From Spirochaetales bacterium (GTDB lineage: Bacteria > Spirochaetota > Spirochaetia > SZUA-6 > JAFGRV01): a stretch of 64,000 bases of DNA. Position 1 is the first letter of the stretch; every line of letters begins with the position of its first letter. Where the stretch lies: the NCBI GenBank assembly GCA_016935735.1, contig JAFGQK010000194.1:1-64000 (forward strand), read 5' to 3'. Shown piece by piece: positions 32,443-41,700 of this stretch. A model generated the notes under the pieces. That model was not told the DNA's origin, ran no database searches, and was given only the letters and a program-made list of their open reading frames with translations. The position numbers and the translations under genes are program-made.

Positions 32443-35172
32443 CTATTCTTCGCACACTTTTTTTATGAGTTCCAGGAACGTTTCCATGGCAAAAGGTTTG
32501 GCAATCACTGCTTTTATACCATAATCCTTATAATTCGCCATTATCTGGGCATTGGAATAGCCGCTGGATACAATGATCCTGGCATCAGGATCGTATTCAA
32601 GGATAAAGTGCACTGCTTCCATTCCCTGCATCCCCCCCCGGACAGTAAGATCCATGATAACAAGATCAAACGGATTCCCGGATTTCCTGGCTTTTTTATA
32701 CTCTTTTATCGCCTGCCCGCCTTCCGCTGTGGATACTGCTTTATACCCTGTCTTTTCCAGAAGTCTTTCAAGAACCTTTCTTACATCTTCATCATCATCC
32801 ATGATAAGTATAGTACCGCACCCCGTAAAATCGGATTGGACAATGATCTCTTCTACTTTTGAAACAATTCCTGTAGCCGGAAGATAAAACTCGAATAGTG
32901 TACCCTTGCCCGGGAAAGAATTTACATTGATATATCCCCCATGCTTTTTTATAATCGAATATGCACTGGTAAGCCCCAGGCCTGTTCCCGTATCTTTTGT
33001 TGTAAAATATGGGTCAAATATCTTTTCCAGATTTTCTTCATTAATACCAGTCCCTTCATCCTGGATTGATACGATAATATATTTCCCTGGTTTTAAAAAA
33101 GTATTGTATTCTTTTTCTTCTTCTTCTGATGGCAGTTCAATATTCCTGGCAGTAAGGGTAATTTTTCCTCCATTCGGCATGGATTCTTTTGCATTAAATA
33201 AAATATTATTCAATACCTGGTAAACCTGACCCCTGTCAACTTCCACAGACCAAAGATCATCCGGTAAAAAGAATTCACAATGTACATTTGCACCACTTAA
33301 ACAGAAATTTACCGATTCAGTAATTAATTTTTTTATGGATGAATTCTCCTTGACCGGTGCACCGCCCCTGGAAAAAGTAAGAAGCTGATTTGTTAATCTG
33401 CTTGCACGAAGTGCTGCCCGTTCGGCATACCTGATAAGCTCCTTTACTTCATCCGATCCCTTTAATAAAGAATGTGCAAGGGAAATATTGGTAATAATAC
33501 CGGTGAGAATATTATTAAAATCGTGTGCCAATCCGCCTGCAAGTACACCAAGGGATTCCATATTCCTGGCCACAAATAATTCATCTTCCAATCTTTTCTG
33601 TTCCGAGATATCCCTGAAAACAAGGACAACACCAATAAGACTGGAATTCTTTGATCTAAGAGGAGCCCCGCTTCCTGCTATGGGTATCTTTTTCCCCCCG
33701 GGTGTAATGAATCTCATATCAGGGTAAAAAGCCGTTATCTTCCCTTCTTCAAAAAGGTTTAATAACCGCATTGTATCATAAAGCTTATTATTTCTATCGA
33801 CAAAACGAAATATTGTTTGAAAATCCTGGCCGGTGATTTCTTCGTGTTTCATGCTTATTAAATCTGCTGCGACTCTGTTGCAAAAGACGATCCGTTTATC
33901 CCTGCTGATCGTAACAACTGCATCACTTATGGATCGAAGGGTGACCTCGAAAAGTTCCTTTTCTTTTTCCAGTGCTTCCTCTGCTTCCTTTTTTTCTGTC
34001 AGATCCCTTATAACACACAAATAAGCAATAGGGTCTCCTTCTGAATCACATATAACAGAAGCATTCAGTTCGGCAGGGTAAGGAGTTCCATCATCCTTAA
34101 TAAAACAAAATTCAGTGATAACAAGACTCCCTGTTTTTATAAGAATCTCTACATTATCAAGAAGATTCTGGTGGTCTTCTATAGCTATATAGTTAAAAGC
34201 GTTTTTCCCGATTATTTCACCTTCATCATGCAGAGTGCATAATTCTAAAACCGCCCTGTTTATCATTTTGATTTTAAAATCAAGATCGATAATAATGACC
34301 GGATTAGGAGAGGTGAAAATAAGGGTTCTGTATAATTCCTCGCTCTCCCTCAAGGCTTTTTCTATTCTCCTTCGCTTTTTAATATCCTTTTTCATATTCT
34401 CATTCGCTTTTTGAAGCTCAAGTGTATGATCAGCAACCTTTTTATCAAGTCTTTCTGTAATCTGTATTAATGCTTCTTCTGCATTAATTTCTGCCGCTTT
34501 TATGGATATGATTTTCGAAATCTCTTTCAGAATCTCAATCTCAACCGGCTTCCATTTACAGCAGGCATTCTTCTCACTAAAATCAAAAAAACCGGATACC
34601 TTTCCCTTTTCCCTGTAAGGAACGGCAAGAAATGAATTCACCCCCGTTCTTTTAAATAATTGAAGAACATCTCTTTTTATTTTAAGCGGCAGGCTCCCAT
34701 TATAGAATACTAAATATTCCTGCTGGTGAAAATGTTTATGAATATGATAAGGAATAATGAGTCCAAGAGTGGATTTATTTCCCCTGTTTTTCCATTGTAT
34801 TTCGCAGACAGCATTATTATTGTCATTAAATCTGTAAAAGCTTGCATAGGATACATTGAAAAATGTTCCAACAAGATTTAATAATTGCTGGATAACACTT
34901 TTCTCCGACAGGTATTTTCTCGCTGCTATCTGCCAGATCTTAATTCTTAGTTCATTAATTTTGTTTTGCTCATTGAGTTTGTCTTTCAATATCTCCAGTT
35001 CATCAAGAATCGTGTTAAATCCCGCTATCAGTTCCCTGAAATCAGTCTTTTTCAGCTCTGGATTATTTATTTTCTCAGTATCTTGATCATGGGTAATCGT
35101 ACGAAGTAGTTTATTGATAATATGAAGGTTCTTTTCAACATCCCTTTTATAATCATCAAAATCAGCTTTCAT
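32443..35172 (-). CDS. Hybrid histidine kinase, GAF-PAS-PAS-kinase-receiver
   Basis: A 909-residue cytoplasmic kinase. Order: helical N-terminus, GAF (about 90-225), coiled coil, PAS 1 (280-395), PAS 2 (405-520), HisKA with His at about 550 (LAGGLAHDFNNILTG), HATPase ('NNILFNAKESMPNGG', 'DEGTGI', 'GTGLGLTSAYSI') and a C-terminal receiver ('ILIMDDDEDVRKVL', phospho-Asp in DLVIMDLTVRGG, Lys in AVIAKPF). No membrane segment, so it senses a cytoplasmic or diffusible signal. Convergent with the HDOD gene, 3 nt apart. No output domain; a partner regulator is elsewhere or is the NarL-type regulator nearby (inference). Confidence 0.92.
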   Translation of the reverse strand: MKADFDDYKRDVEKNLHIINKLLRTITHDQDTEKINNPELKKTDFRELIAGFNTILDELEILKDKLNEQNKINELRIKIWQIAARKYLSEKSVIQQLLNLVGTFFNVSYASFYRFNDNNNAVCEIQWKNRGNKSTLGLIIPYHIHKHFHQQEYLVFYNGSLPLKIKRDVLQLFKRTGVNSFLAVPYREKGKVSGFFDFSEKNACCKWKPVEIEILKEISKIISIKAAEINAEEALIQITERLDKKVADHTLELQKANENMKKDIKKRRRIEKALRESEELYRTLIFTSPNPVIIIDLDFKIKMINRAVLELCTLHDEGEIIGKNAFNYIAIEDHQNLLDNVEILIKTGSLVITEFCFIKDDGTPYPAELNASVICDSEGDPIAYLCVIRDLTEKKEAEEALEKEKELFEVTLRSISDAVVTISRDKRIVFCNRVAADLISMKHEEITGQDFQTIFRFVDRNNKLYDTMRLLNLFEEGKITAFYPDMRFITPGGKKIPIAGSGAPLRSKNSSLIGVVLVFRDISEQKRLEDELFVARNMESLGVLAGGLAHDFNNILTGIITNISLAHSLLKGSDEVKELIRYAERAALRASRLTNQLLTFSRGGAPVKENSSIKKLITESVNFCLSGANVHCEFFLPDDLWSVEVDRGQVYQVLNNILFNAKESMPNGGKITLTARNIELPSEEEEKEYNTFLKPGKYIIVSIQDEGTGINEENLEKIFDPYFTTKDTGTGLGLTSAYSIIKKHGGYINVNSFPGKGTLFEFYLPATGIVSKVEEIIVQSDFTGCGTILIMDDDEDVRKVLERLLEKTGYKAVSTAEGGQAIKEYKKARKSGNPFDLVIMDLTVRGGMQGMEAVHFILEYDPDARIIVSSGYSNAQIMANYKDYGIKAVIAKPFAMETFLELIKKVCEE

Positions 35173-35336
35173 ATGGATACTTACCTCACCTCTTTATGTC
35201 TTTTTACCCCACTGATATAAATATATACTATTTTCCTGCAACAGTGAAGTGTTTACTATAAATCCCCTTAATCGTTATTTTTATATGGTGTTGATTAAAA
35301 TAAAATAATGTTTTTTCATTTTTTCATTATTTCCCC

Positions 35337-35364
35337 TTGACAATTCTTTATTTTATGCTATTCT
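35337..35364 (+). promoter_or_regulatory. Strong sigma70 promoter without a downstream gene
   Basis: Consensus TTGACA (35337-35342), 16-nt spacer, TATTCT (35359-35364). The nearest real gene on this strand begins 700 nt further, with its own promoter. Confidence 0.6.
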
Positions 35365-35370
35365 AGCCGT

Positions 35371-35612
35371 ATACAAAATCATTATGCTGGAATTATTATT
35401 CCGGGATATAATAAAGTTTTTCTTTATATAAAAATGCTGTTTATCCCGGGTAAATGATGAGGGTGGATTTTATGTACCCATTTTATAGACAGCCCTTTTT
35501 AAATAGAGGCTGTCATGTATAAATGCTTTGTATCAAATAAAGAAAATCGCTTTATCTCTTATGGAAAGCGATATATGGATAAGAAAAAGAGGGGCAATTT
35601 CATGCCCCTTCC
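35371..35612 (+). ncRNA. Candidate structured non-coding RNA
   Basis: Downstream of the promoter at 35337 come four hairpins in a row: CCGGGATA/TATCCCGG (35401-35449, with a nested ATAAAG/CTTTAT stem), GACAGCC/GGCTGTC (35488-35514), ATCGCTTT/AAAGCGAT (35546-35572) and AGGGGCA/TGCCCCT (35590-35609). A 104-codon frame across 35515-35829 has atypical composition and no ribosome site. No match to tmRNA, RNase P, SRP or 6S motifs was seen. The 3' end is unknown. Confidence 0.4.
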
Positions 35613-35778
35613 CACCTTGAAAAACGTTCTCTATGTAAAAAACGTTAACTGGCAACGTGGCACACTCAACACTTCTTCCTGCGCACCACATTTTTCATTC
35701 GACTCTCTGTTGCGTAGCTTATATTATTCCCGATGCACCTCTTTTTTGCCCCCTGTGAACTGGAGTCGCAACCGCCAC

Positions 35779-35854
35779 AACCCACCCTGGGTACCCAGAA
35801 CACAGCTCACAAGAGTATTGGGAGTATAAGGAGTGTGCCTTTGCCGGGTGGGTT
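35779..35854. repeat. Inverted repeat AACCCACCC/GGGTGGGTT
   Basis: A perfect 9-bp pair 58 nt apart, with a nested palindrome CTGGGTACCCAG (35787-35798) and TTTTATAAAAC after the right arm. The stretch 35610-36029 otherwise holds a minus-strand open frame with partly protein-like composition but no start codon. Confidence 0.4.
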
Positions 35855-36029
35855 TTATAAAACTTAAATAATAACTGTTTTCCCTCTTCTTTCACTTCAT
35901 CCCAACCAGTCAAGGTGACAGTGAATAAAGAATTGACAGTTCCTGGAAAAATAAAATTGATGTTACAGGAAAATTTTTCTTTATCTTTGATTTTTAAACT
36001 TATTCCCCATATAAATTCTGATATTTTAT

Positions 36030-36059
36030 TTGATATTTTAATTCGTTTATTACTATAAT
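36030..36059 (+). promoter_or_regulatory. Promoter of the PAS histidine kinase gene
   Basis: TTGATA (36030-36035), 18-nt spacer, TATAAT (36054-36059); leader of about 15 nt to the ATG at 36081. Confidence 0.55.
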
Positions 36060-36080
36060 AGTTGATAAGAGTAGAAATTT

Positions 36081-37688
36081 ATGAGTGTAAAGAATGACAA
36101 CCAGCTGAAAGCAGAACTGGAAAGGTTAAGAAAACGGCTTTCTGAACTGGAAGAAGAGAAAAGGAAACTTAAAGATACCTTTTCCCTGGATAGTTATTTA
36201 TTAAATGTCCTTATGGATAATATACCGGATGCCATCTATTTTAAGAATGAAAAAAGTGAGTTTACCAGTGTATCCACGGCACTGGCCAAACGGTTTGGGC
36301 TTGTATCCAGCGAAGAAGTGATCGGAAAAACAGATTTTGATTTTTTTTCCATCGAACATGCGCAACAGGCCTATAATGATGAACAGCATTTAATGGAAAC
36401 AGGTACGGACCTGGTCAATATTGAAGAGGTGGAAACCTGGCCGGATAAACCGACAAACTGGGTTTCCACGACAAAGATGTGTATTAGAGATAAAAAAGGG
36501 AAAATAATAGGCACCTTCGGCATTTCCCGTGATATAACCTTACAAAAGAAAATCGAAAATGCCTTAAAAACTTCGGAAGCAAAATATAAAGACCTTTATG
36601 ATAATGCGCCGATCGGATATCATGAAATTGACCTGGAAGGAAAAATAGTCAGGGTAAATCAGACAGAAGCAAAACTCCTGGGTTACCGGGTTGATGAGAT
36701 GATCGGGAAATCCATTATGGATTTCCTGCCCCCGAAGTATAAAAAAAAGGCAAAAAAAGAGATTATATCGAAATTGCATTATACCGGTTCCCTTCGTTCA
36801 ACAGAATGGAAATATATTTGTAAGAATGGGAAGGAAATCGATGTTTCCCTTACTTACCGCCCCTGTTATGATCACGGTAATAAACCCATCGGTGCTTTTA
36901 TCACTGTACAGGATATCTCCGATAAAAAAAGAGCCCAGGAAAAGCTGCGAAGAACTGCCAGGGAATTAAAGAAAACAGCAATAAAATTAAAGCGTTCAAA
37001 TGCCGACCTGGAGCAATTTGCCTATATAGCTTCTCATGATTTACAGGAACCCCTGCGAATGGTGAGTTGTTACCTCCAGCTTATTGCAAAACGGTATAAG
37101 GATAAACTGGATTCCACTGCCGATGATTTTATCAACTTTGCCGTTGACGGCGCTGAAAGAATGCAGGGGTTGATTAATGACCTCCTTGTTTATTCAAGGG
37201 TCGATACAAAAGGCAAGGCATTTGAATTAACAGATTTTAACCAGGTGCTGGATATTGTAAAAACCAATCTGAAAGTAACGATTGAGGAAAGCAGTGCAGA
37301 AATCATATCGGGTAAAATGCCTGCTGTTATGGCAGACCGGGGACAGATGGAACAGGTATTTCAGAATTTAATCTGCAATGCCATCAAATTCAGGCAGGAT
37401 ACTCCCCCGGTGATAGACATATCGGCAAAGTTACATGAGGATAAATGGCTTTTTGCAGTCAAGGATAATGGGATTGGCATCGATCCGATATATGCAGACC
37501 GTATTTTTAAAATTTTTCAGCGATTGCATTTAAAAAATGAATACCCGGGTACGGGAATCGGACTTTCCGTATGTAAAAAAATAATTGAAAGACATGATGG
37601 CAAAATTTGGATGGAAGCACGGAAAGAAGGCGGAACGATCTTTTATTTTACCATCCCGAATAAAAATCCGGAAAAGAAAAGGTCTTAA
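36081..37688 (+). CDS. PAS-PAS sensor histidine kinase (phytochrome-kinase type)
   Basis: An N-terminal coiled coil (5-40) is followed by two PAS domains (about 45-160 and 165-290, each ending in a 'DIT'/'DIS' motif), a coiled coil, a HisKA of the phytochrome-associated type (IASHDLQEPLRMV, His near 317), and HATPase (QNLICNAIKF, VKDNGIGI, GTGIGLSVCKKI). No receiver or membrane segment. Cytoplasmic sensor with unknown signal; it must pass phosphate to a separate regulator. Only weak ribosome-site similarity upstream. Convergent with mutL, with 15 nt between the genes. Confidence 0.92.
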   Translation: MSVKNDNQLKAELERLRKRLSELEEEKRKLKDTFSLDSYLLNVLMDNIPDAIYFKNEKSEFTSVSTALAKRFGLVSSEEVIGKTDFDFFSIEHAQQAYNDEQHLMETGTDLVNIEEVETWPDKPTNWVSTTKMCIRDKKGKIIGTFGISRDITLQKKIENALKTSEAKYKDLYDNAPIGYHEIDLEGKIVRVNQTEAKLLGYRVDEMIGKSIMDFLPPKYKKKAKKEIISKLHYTGSLRSTEWKYICKNGKEIDVSLTYRPCYDHGNKPIGAFITVQDISDKKRAQEKLRRTARELKKTAIKLKRSNADLEQFAYIASHDLQEPLRMVSCYLQLIAKRYKDKLDSTADDFINFAVDGAERMQGLINDLLVYSRVDTKGKAFELTDFNQVLDIVKTNLKVTIEESSAEIISGKMPAVMADRGQMEQVFQNLICNAIKFRQDTPPVIDISAKLHEDKWLFAVKDNGIGIDPIYADRIFKIFQRLHLKNEYPGTGIGLSVCKKIIERHDGKIWMEARKEGGTIFYFTIPNKNPEKKRS

Positions 37689-37703
37689 TGAAGGAAATGC
37701 GTT

Positions 37704-39434
37704 TCATTTCCTTCCCATAAGTTTTAAAAGCTGTTCCTTTGTTATAACATGCCAGATTGGTCTCCCATGCGGGCAGCGTGCATTTTCCAGCAGAAATATC
37801 TTATTAACGAGTTTCTGTGCTGTGAGATGATCGACCGGGTCCCCGTCTTTTATTGCTTTCCTGCATGCAGCAAGACTGTTCAGGTGGTGTTCGAGTCCAC
37901 CGGTATGACCCTCCAGGTTTTTAAGAAACGATACTATTTCTTTTGTATCGATGTCATGAAAATGGGAAGGAAGAGCGGTTATTTCAAAACAACCTTCTCC
38001 TGCTTTTTCAAGTTTAATTCCCTTTTGCAGTAAAAAAGACAGCTGTTTTTGTAATAATTCTTCTTCTTCCTGTGTCACATCAAAGACCACAGGAAAAAGC
38101 AGATCCTGCGCCACGCTTTCCTGGTTTTTCAGTTCCTCATAGAGAAGCCTTTCATGTGCGGCATGCTGGTCAATAATATAAAGGCTGTCCCTGTAACTGG
38201 CTATAATAAAAAGACCGAATACCTGGCCTACTACCCGTGGTAAAGTTCCGGCAGCAGTATCTTTTTCAGTCAGGTCATTAAGATGAACATCCAGATTCCC
38301 GGACCCCGGAAAAGTGGAATAGGCAGGGGACTGTTCATTTACTGTGAAACCTTTTTTATAAAAATCCTCCAGTGTCTGGTCCGTGTGCTGGTTATAACTT
38401 GTTTGCGGCTTTTCTATTGTTATGGAAAACCCCTGCACAAATGATTTTATCGTGGATACAATACCCTGGTGTATACGGGGAAGTATTTTTATTTTACATT
38501 CCCTTTTTGCAGGATGGATATTAAAATCAACAAGTTTGGGATTGATATCAATGAATACACAAGCAACGGGATGATCTTTTCCCGGCATAAAGCCGGAATA
38601 TCCATATTCAATAGCCTGGATACAGGCATATTCAAAAACCCTGCGCCTGTTAATAAAGATAAGGATATATTTTCTGTCATTCCTGTGTACTTCCGGCCTG
38701 GCTGCAACCATTTTTATTGAAAAATCTTCCCCTGTCTCCTCCAGGTATTCAAAAACCCCGGCAGGGAACATATCACTGAACACGGATGTTACTCTTTTCA
38801 AAGTTGTCTCGGATGGAAAAAAGAGTTTCATATTCCCGTTAACAGAAAACCTAAAGGATACATCAGGAAAAGGAAGGGCTTTATCCAGAAATGTTGTCCT
38901 GCACAGGGAGCTTTCCCCTGCTTTTGATTTTAAAAAATTTTTCCTTCCCGGCATATTAAAGAAAAGTGATTTCACATCAACAATGGTCCCCTTCCTGCTT
39001 TTATGTTCTTCCAGGGAAACAAGTTTTCCCCCCTGGACAATGAGCCGGTGACCGTATTGCGCTATATCCTGTGCGCTGATAATCTCCAATAATGAGCAGG
39101 TTGCAATAGCAGAGAGTGCTTCTCCACGGAAACCCAGGGTGGTGATATTGTATATATCTTCTGCATTCAATATTTTGGATGTTGCATGGGGCAAAAAGCA
39201 ATGCTCCAGGTCTTCCCTGCTCATCCCGTGACCATTATCAACAACACGGATCCGGGAAATACCCCCGTCTTCAATAAAAAGAGAAAGTTCGCTTGCTCCT
39301 GCATCAAGCGAATTGTCAAGAAGTTCTCTTACAACAGAAAACGGCCGGTCAATTACCTCGCCGGCCGCTATTTTCCTTGCGACATCGTCCCGGAGGATGT
39401 GTATCCTCCGGGAGCTTTTATTCATATTATCCAT
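37704..39434 (-). CDS. mutL: DNA mismatch repair protein MutL
   Basis: GHKL ATPase that couples mismatch recognition by MutS to strand incision. The N-terminus has 'KIAAGEVIDRPFSVVRELLDNSLDAGA', 'DNGHGM' and 'TLGFRGEALSAI'. The C-terminus has the endonuclease motif DQHAAHERLLYE plus ACRKAIKDG and CPHGRPIW, so this MutL should be a nicking enzyme, as in bacteria without MutH. Length 576 aa. It starts 5 nt after the FecR-domain gene, so it appears to be the last gene of an operon with two outer-membrane proteins. Confidence 0.97.
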   Translation of the reverse strand: MDNMNKSSRRIHILRDDVARKIAAGEVIDRPFSVVRELLDNSLDAGASELSLFIEDGGISRIRVVDNGHGMSREDLEHCFLPHATSKILNAEDIYNITTLGFRGEALSAIATCSLLEIISAQDIAQYGHRLIVQGGKLVSLEEHKSRKGTIVDVKSLFFNMPGRKNFLKSKAGESSLCRTTFLDKALPFPDVSFRFSVNGNMKLFFPSETTLKRVTSVFSDMFPAGVFEYLEETGEDFSIKMVAARPEVHRNDRKYILIFINRRRVFEYACIQAIEYGYSGFMPGKDHPVACVFIDINPKLVDFNIHPAKRECKIKILPRIHQGIVSTIKSFVQGFSITIEKPQTSYNQHTDQTLEDFYKKGFTVNEQSPAYSTFPGSGNLDVHLNDLTEKDTAAGTLPRVVGQVFGLFIIASYRDSLYIIDQHAAHERLLYEELKNQESVAQDLLFPVVFDVTQEEEELLQKQLSFLLQKGIKLEKAGEGCFEITALPSHFHDIDTKEIVSFLKNLEGHTGGLEHHLNSLAACRKAIKDGDPVDHLTAQKLVNKIFLLENARCPHGRPIWHVITKEQLLKLMGRK

Positions 39435-39439
39435 TTATC

Positions 39440-41683
39440 TTAGTAGTGTATCCTTGTCTCAATCCCCATTGAATAGACGATTTTCATCGTGATGCCGTCA
39501 TCTTCGTATAATACATCACCGGTTTCCGGGTCCCTGGCAACAGCAGTGGAAAAGATACCGGCAAGGTCAAAATAATCGTTTATTGCATAGACGATTTCAC
39601 CGTTTAAGGATGTATATTCATCAAACCAGTCAAGCATCTTGTTTGTCGGGGATAATTTTCCGGCTAACATCCTGTAAAAATATGTCCTGCTATAACTGAT
39701 TGACCCCGAGATATCCACCACCGGGATCACCTCGCTGAATAAAGACAGCTTTGCATGGAATGTATCCTCCCCATCAAGAAACTCAAATCCGTCAAGATCG
39801 CTTATAGTCATGGGAAGCATATAACCCAGTTCGATCGAAAAAATCTTATCGAGTGTGTATCCGCCCTGCATATAAATACCCATGGTGGTGCTGTCCCACT
39901 TTTCATTTTCCGGGTCCATAATGTATTGAGCCGTTTCAAGTGCATAATTGGAACTCTTTGCATCATACCCTGTATCGAAGAATTGGGGCCTGAACGTACC
40001 GGTAAAGAATCTGAAATCGAGTTCATAATCGATAAACAGGATATTTCCGAACATACCTGCCATAGCCCCGTAGTTTCGTAAAAAGGAATCATCTTCTTCC
40101 GGGAAAATGGCTTCAAAGTGAGCCCCTGCAGTGATGTCTTCATATATACCACGGCCGTCGGAAGCGAAATACGGGAGCATGGCGGCAATATCCGCAAACA
40201 GGATCATACGTAATGCATCATTCTCGATTATTGGCTGGTCAAGATCGATCCCGAGGTTAAAGAACATCGGGTTTCCAATATCTTCTGCCGAGGGAAGATT
40301 ACTCTCTTCTGATTCCTCGTCCGGGAGATCGGCACCGGGATTAAGATCTGCTATCAGACTCACCCCGATTGCCATAGAGCCGAATGGTCTGAAAAATCCC
40401 CTTCCCCCGATTATCCGGGGTGATGCAACAATTTCCGAAAGATCGTTGGTAATGAACTCGAACCCGGCTTTCTCGAAATCCATACCAAGGTTAAGACCAA
40501 GCCGCCGTATTGCCGGGAACTCGGAATCATTTGCATAGTTTCTCATTATCAGACCATGGCCTATGGTAAAATCACTCATATTACCCAGCTTTATCCAGAA
40601 TTTGTCCCGCTGCTCCCCCCATTGCAGGTATTTTATCTTAAGGACCAGGTCGGAAACAAAATCTTTGGCAATATCAAAGACCTCTTCCTGATCTGTACCA
40701 AATGACCATTCATTATTCCCTTTTGGTTTATACCACATATCAGTATCAAATATATTCTCCTGATATATAATAGGAAGATAAAGTGCCGTTTTAAATGGTC
40801 CTAAGGCAATGGTGGGCTGGAGAATTGCTTTTGCATAGGTTTCATCCCCGATAACAACAGAGCCGATTTCCAATCCAATAAGATTCTTAAGCCAGTCCGG
40901 TATTTCAGCTCCTTGAGTCTCTTTCCCTGTCCCGGTTTCTTCTCCAGTATCAGTGGTACCGGTATCTGTCACCACATCCTTTCCCGTCTCTTTATCCTTA
41001 TCCAGGAGACCGCTTTCCTTGCTCTTGCTTTTTACTTTGCCGGGATCCAGCTTTCTGAATCCCAATCCCTTTTTAATGGTGTCCCGTATTTCCGGTGAAA
41101 TGACCTTTTGCTCGAATACGGAATCAAAGGTATTGGCCATATTGTCTTTTGTTAATTGTAATACCTTTCCGGTGGCAGTGTTTGTATAATCGACAGCGCC
41201 ATCAAGAACAAAACATGCGTCAACATTATTCAGCGAATCGACCACCATTCCAAGGTCAGTGCCCCGGACACCACATACAGAGGAATATCCGTTAAACCGG
41301 TAATTATCTTCTCCTGAAACTGATGCCACGACAGCCCTGAATTTTCCTGTTGCAAGGGTAAAAATATTTTTATCCCCTGCTGCCGCACTCATAATTTCAT
41401 CAATCTTGAAGGCCGTTTTTTCATCGATCTTGATAATCGTACTGTCATACAACTCCAATTCCGCATACCCGCCTTCCAGGGTCCGGATGGTAGAACCCAC
41501 CTGGACCGGATATCCTTCGTAGAGTTCATCCTCAAACACCTCTCCCCCGTCCGAGAGCCGGATATCGACATTGTAAAAATCTATGAGGAGAACCGGGGAT
41601 TCCTCTGCATATAATAAACCCATGGTAAAGCCTAAAGCACATATGAAAAGAAGCAATAACAAAAGCTTATTATGTGTTTCCAT
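39440..41683 (-). CDS. FecR-domain protein with outer-membrane barrel-like C-terminus
   Basis: Signal peptide (about 1-26) and a FecR domain (about 30-190: 'GYPVQVGSTIRTLEGGYAELELYDSTIIKIDEKTAFKI', 'GKFRAVVASVSGEDNYRFNGYSSVCGVRGTDLGM'). A Lys/Thr/Gly-rich linker with 'DTGTTDTGEETGTG' (about 235-265) leads to a C-terminal region of about 480 residues of amphipathic strands. FecR domains outside sigma regulation are common in spirochaete surface proteins. GGAGGT lies 5 nt before the ATG at 41683; a longer frame upstream has no ribosome site. It starts 17 nt after the preceding barrel protein; the same operon is likely. Confidence 0.85.
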   Translation of the reverse strand: METHNKLLLLLLFICALGFTMGLLYAEESPVLLIDFYNVDIRLSDGGEVFEDELYEGYPVQVGSTIRTLEGGYAELELYDSTIIKIDEKTAFKIDEIMSAAAGDKNIFTLATGKFRAVVASVSGEDNYRFNGYSSVCGVRGTDLGMVVDSLNNVDACFVLDGAVDYTNTATGKVLQLTKDNMANTFDSVFEQKVISPEIRDTIKKGLGFRKLDPGKVKSKSKESGLLDKDKETGKDVVTDTGTTDTGEETGTGKETQGAEIPDWLKNLIGLEIGSVVIGDETYAKAILQPTIALGPFKTALYLPIIYQENIFDTDMWYKPKGNNEWSFGTDQEEVFDIAKDFVSDLVLKIKYLQWGEQRDKFWIKLGNMSDFTIGHGLIMRNYANDSEFPAIRRLGLNLGMDFEKAGFEFITNDLSEIVASPRIIGGRGFFRPFGSMAIGVSLIADLNPGADLPDEESEESNLPSAEDIGNPMFFNLGIDLDQPIIENDALRMILFADIAAMLPYFASDGRGIYEDITAGAHFEAIFPEEDDSFLRNYGAMAGMFGNILFIDYELDFRFFTGTFRPQFFDTGYDAKSSNYALETAQYIMDPENEKWDSTTMGIYMQGGYTLDKIFSIELGYMLPMTISDLDGFEFLDGEDTFHAKLSLFSEVIPVVDISGSISYSRTYFYRMLAGKLSPTNKMLDWFDEYTSLNGEIVYAINDYFDLAGIFSTAVARDPETGDVLYEDDGITMKIVYSMGIETRIHY

Positions 41684-41700
41684 ATAATACCTCCATTCAA

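Noticed and set aside
35515-35829. 104-codon plus-strand ORF
   Set aside because: No ribosome site at any of its starts, odd composition rich in Arg, Ser and Pro, and it crosses several hairpins; more likely non-coding.
35719-36060. Minus-strand open frame ending in QKRGASGII
   Set aside because: Part of it (VTLTGWDEVKEEGKQLLFKFY) reads like protein, but no start codon or ribosome site exists and the C-terminal half lies in the inverted-repeat region. Not enough to call a gene.
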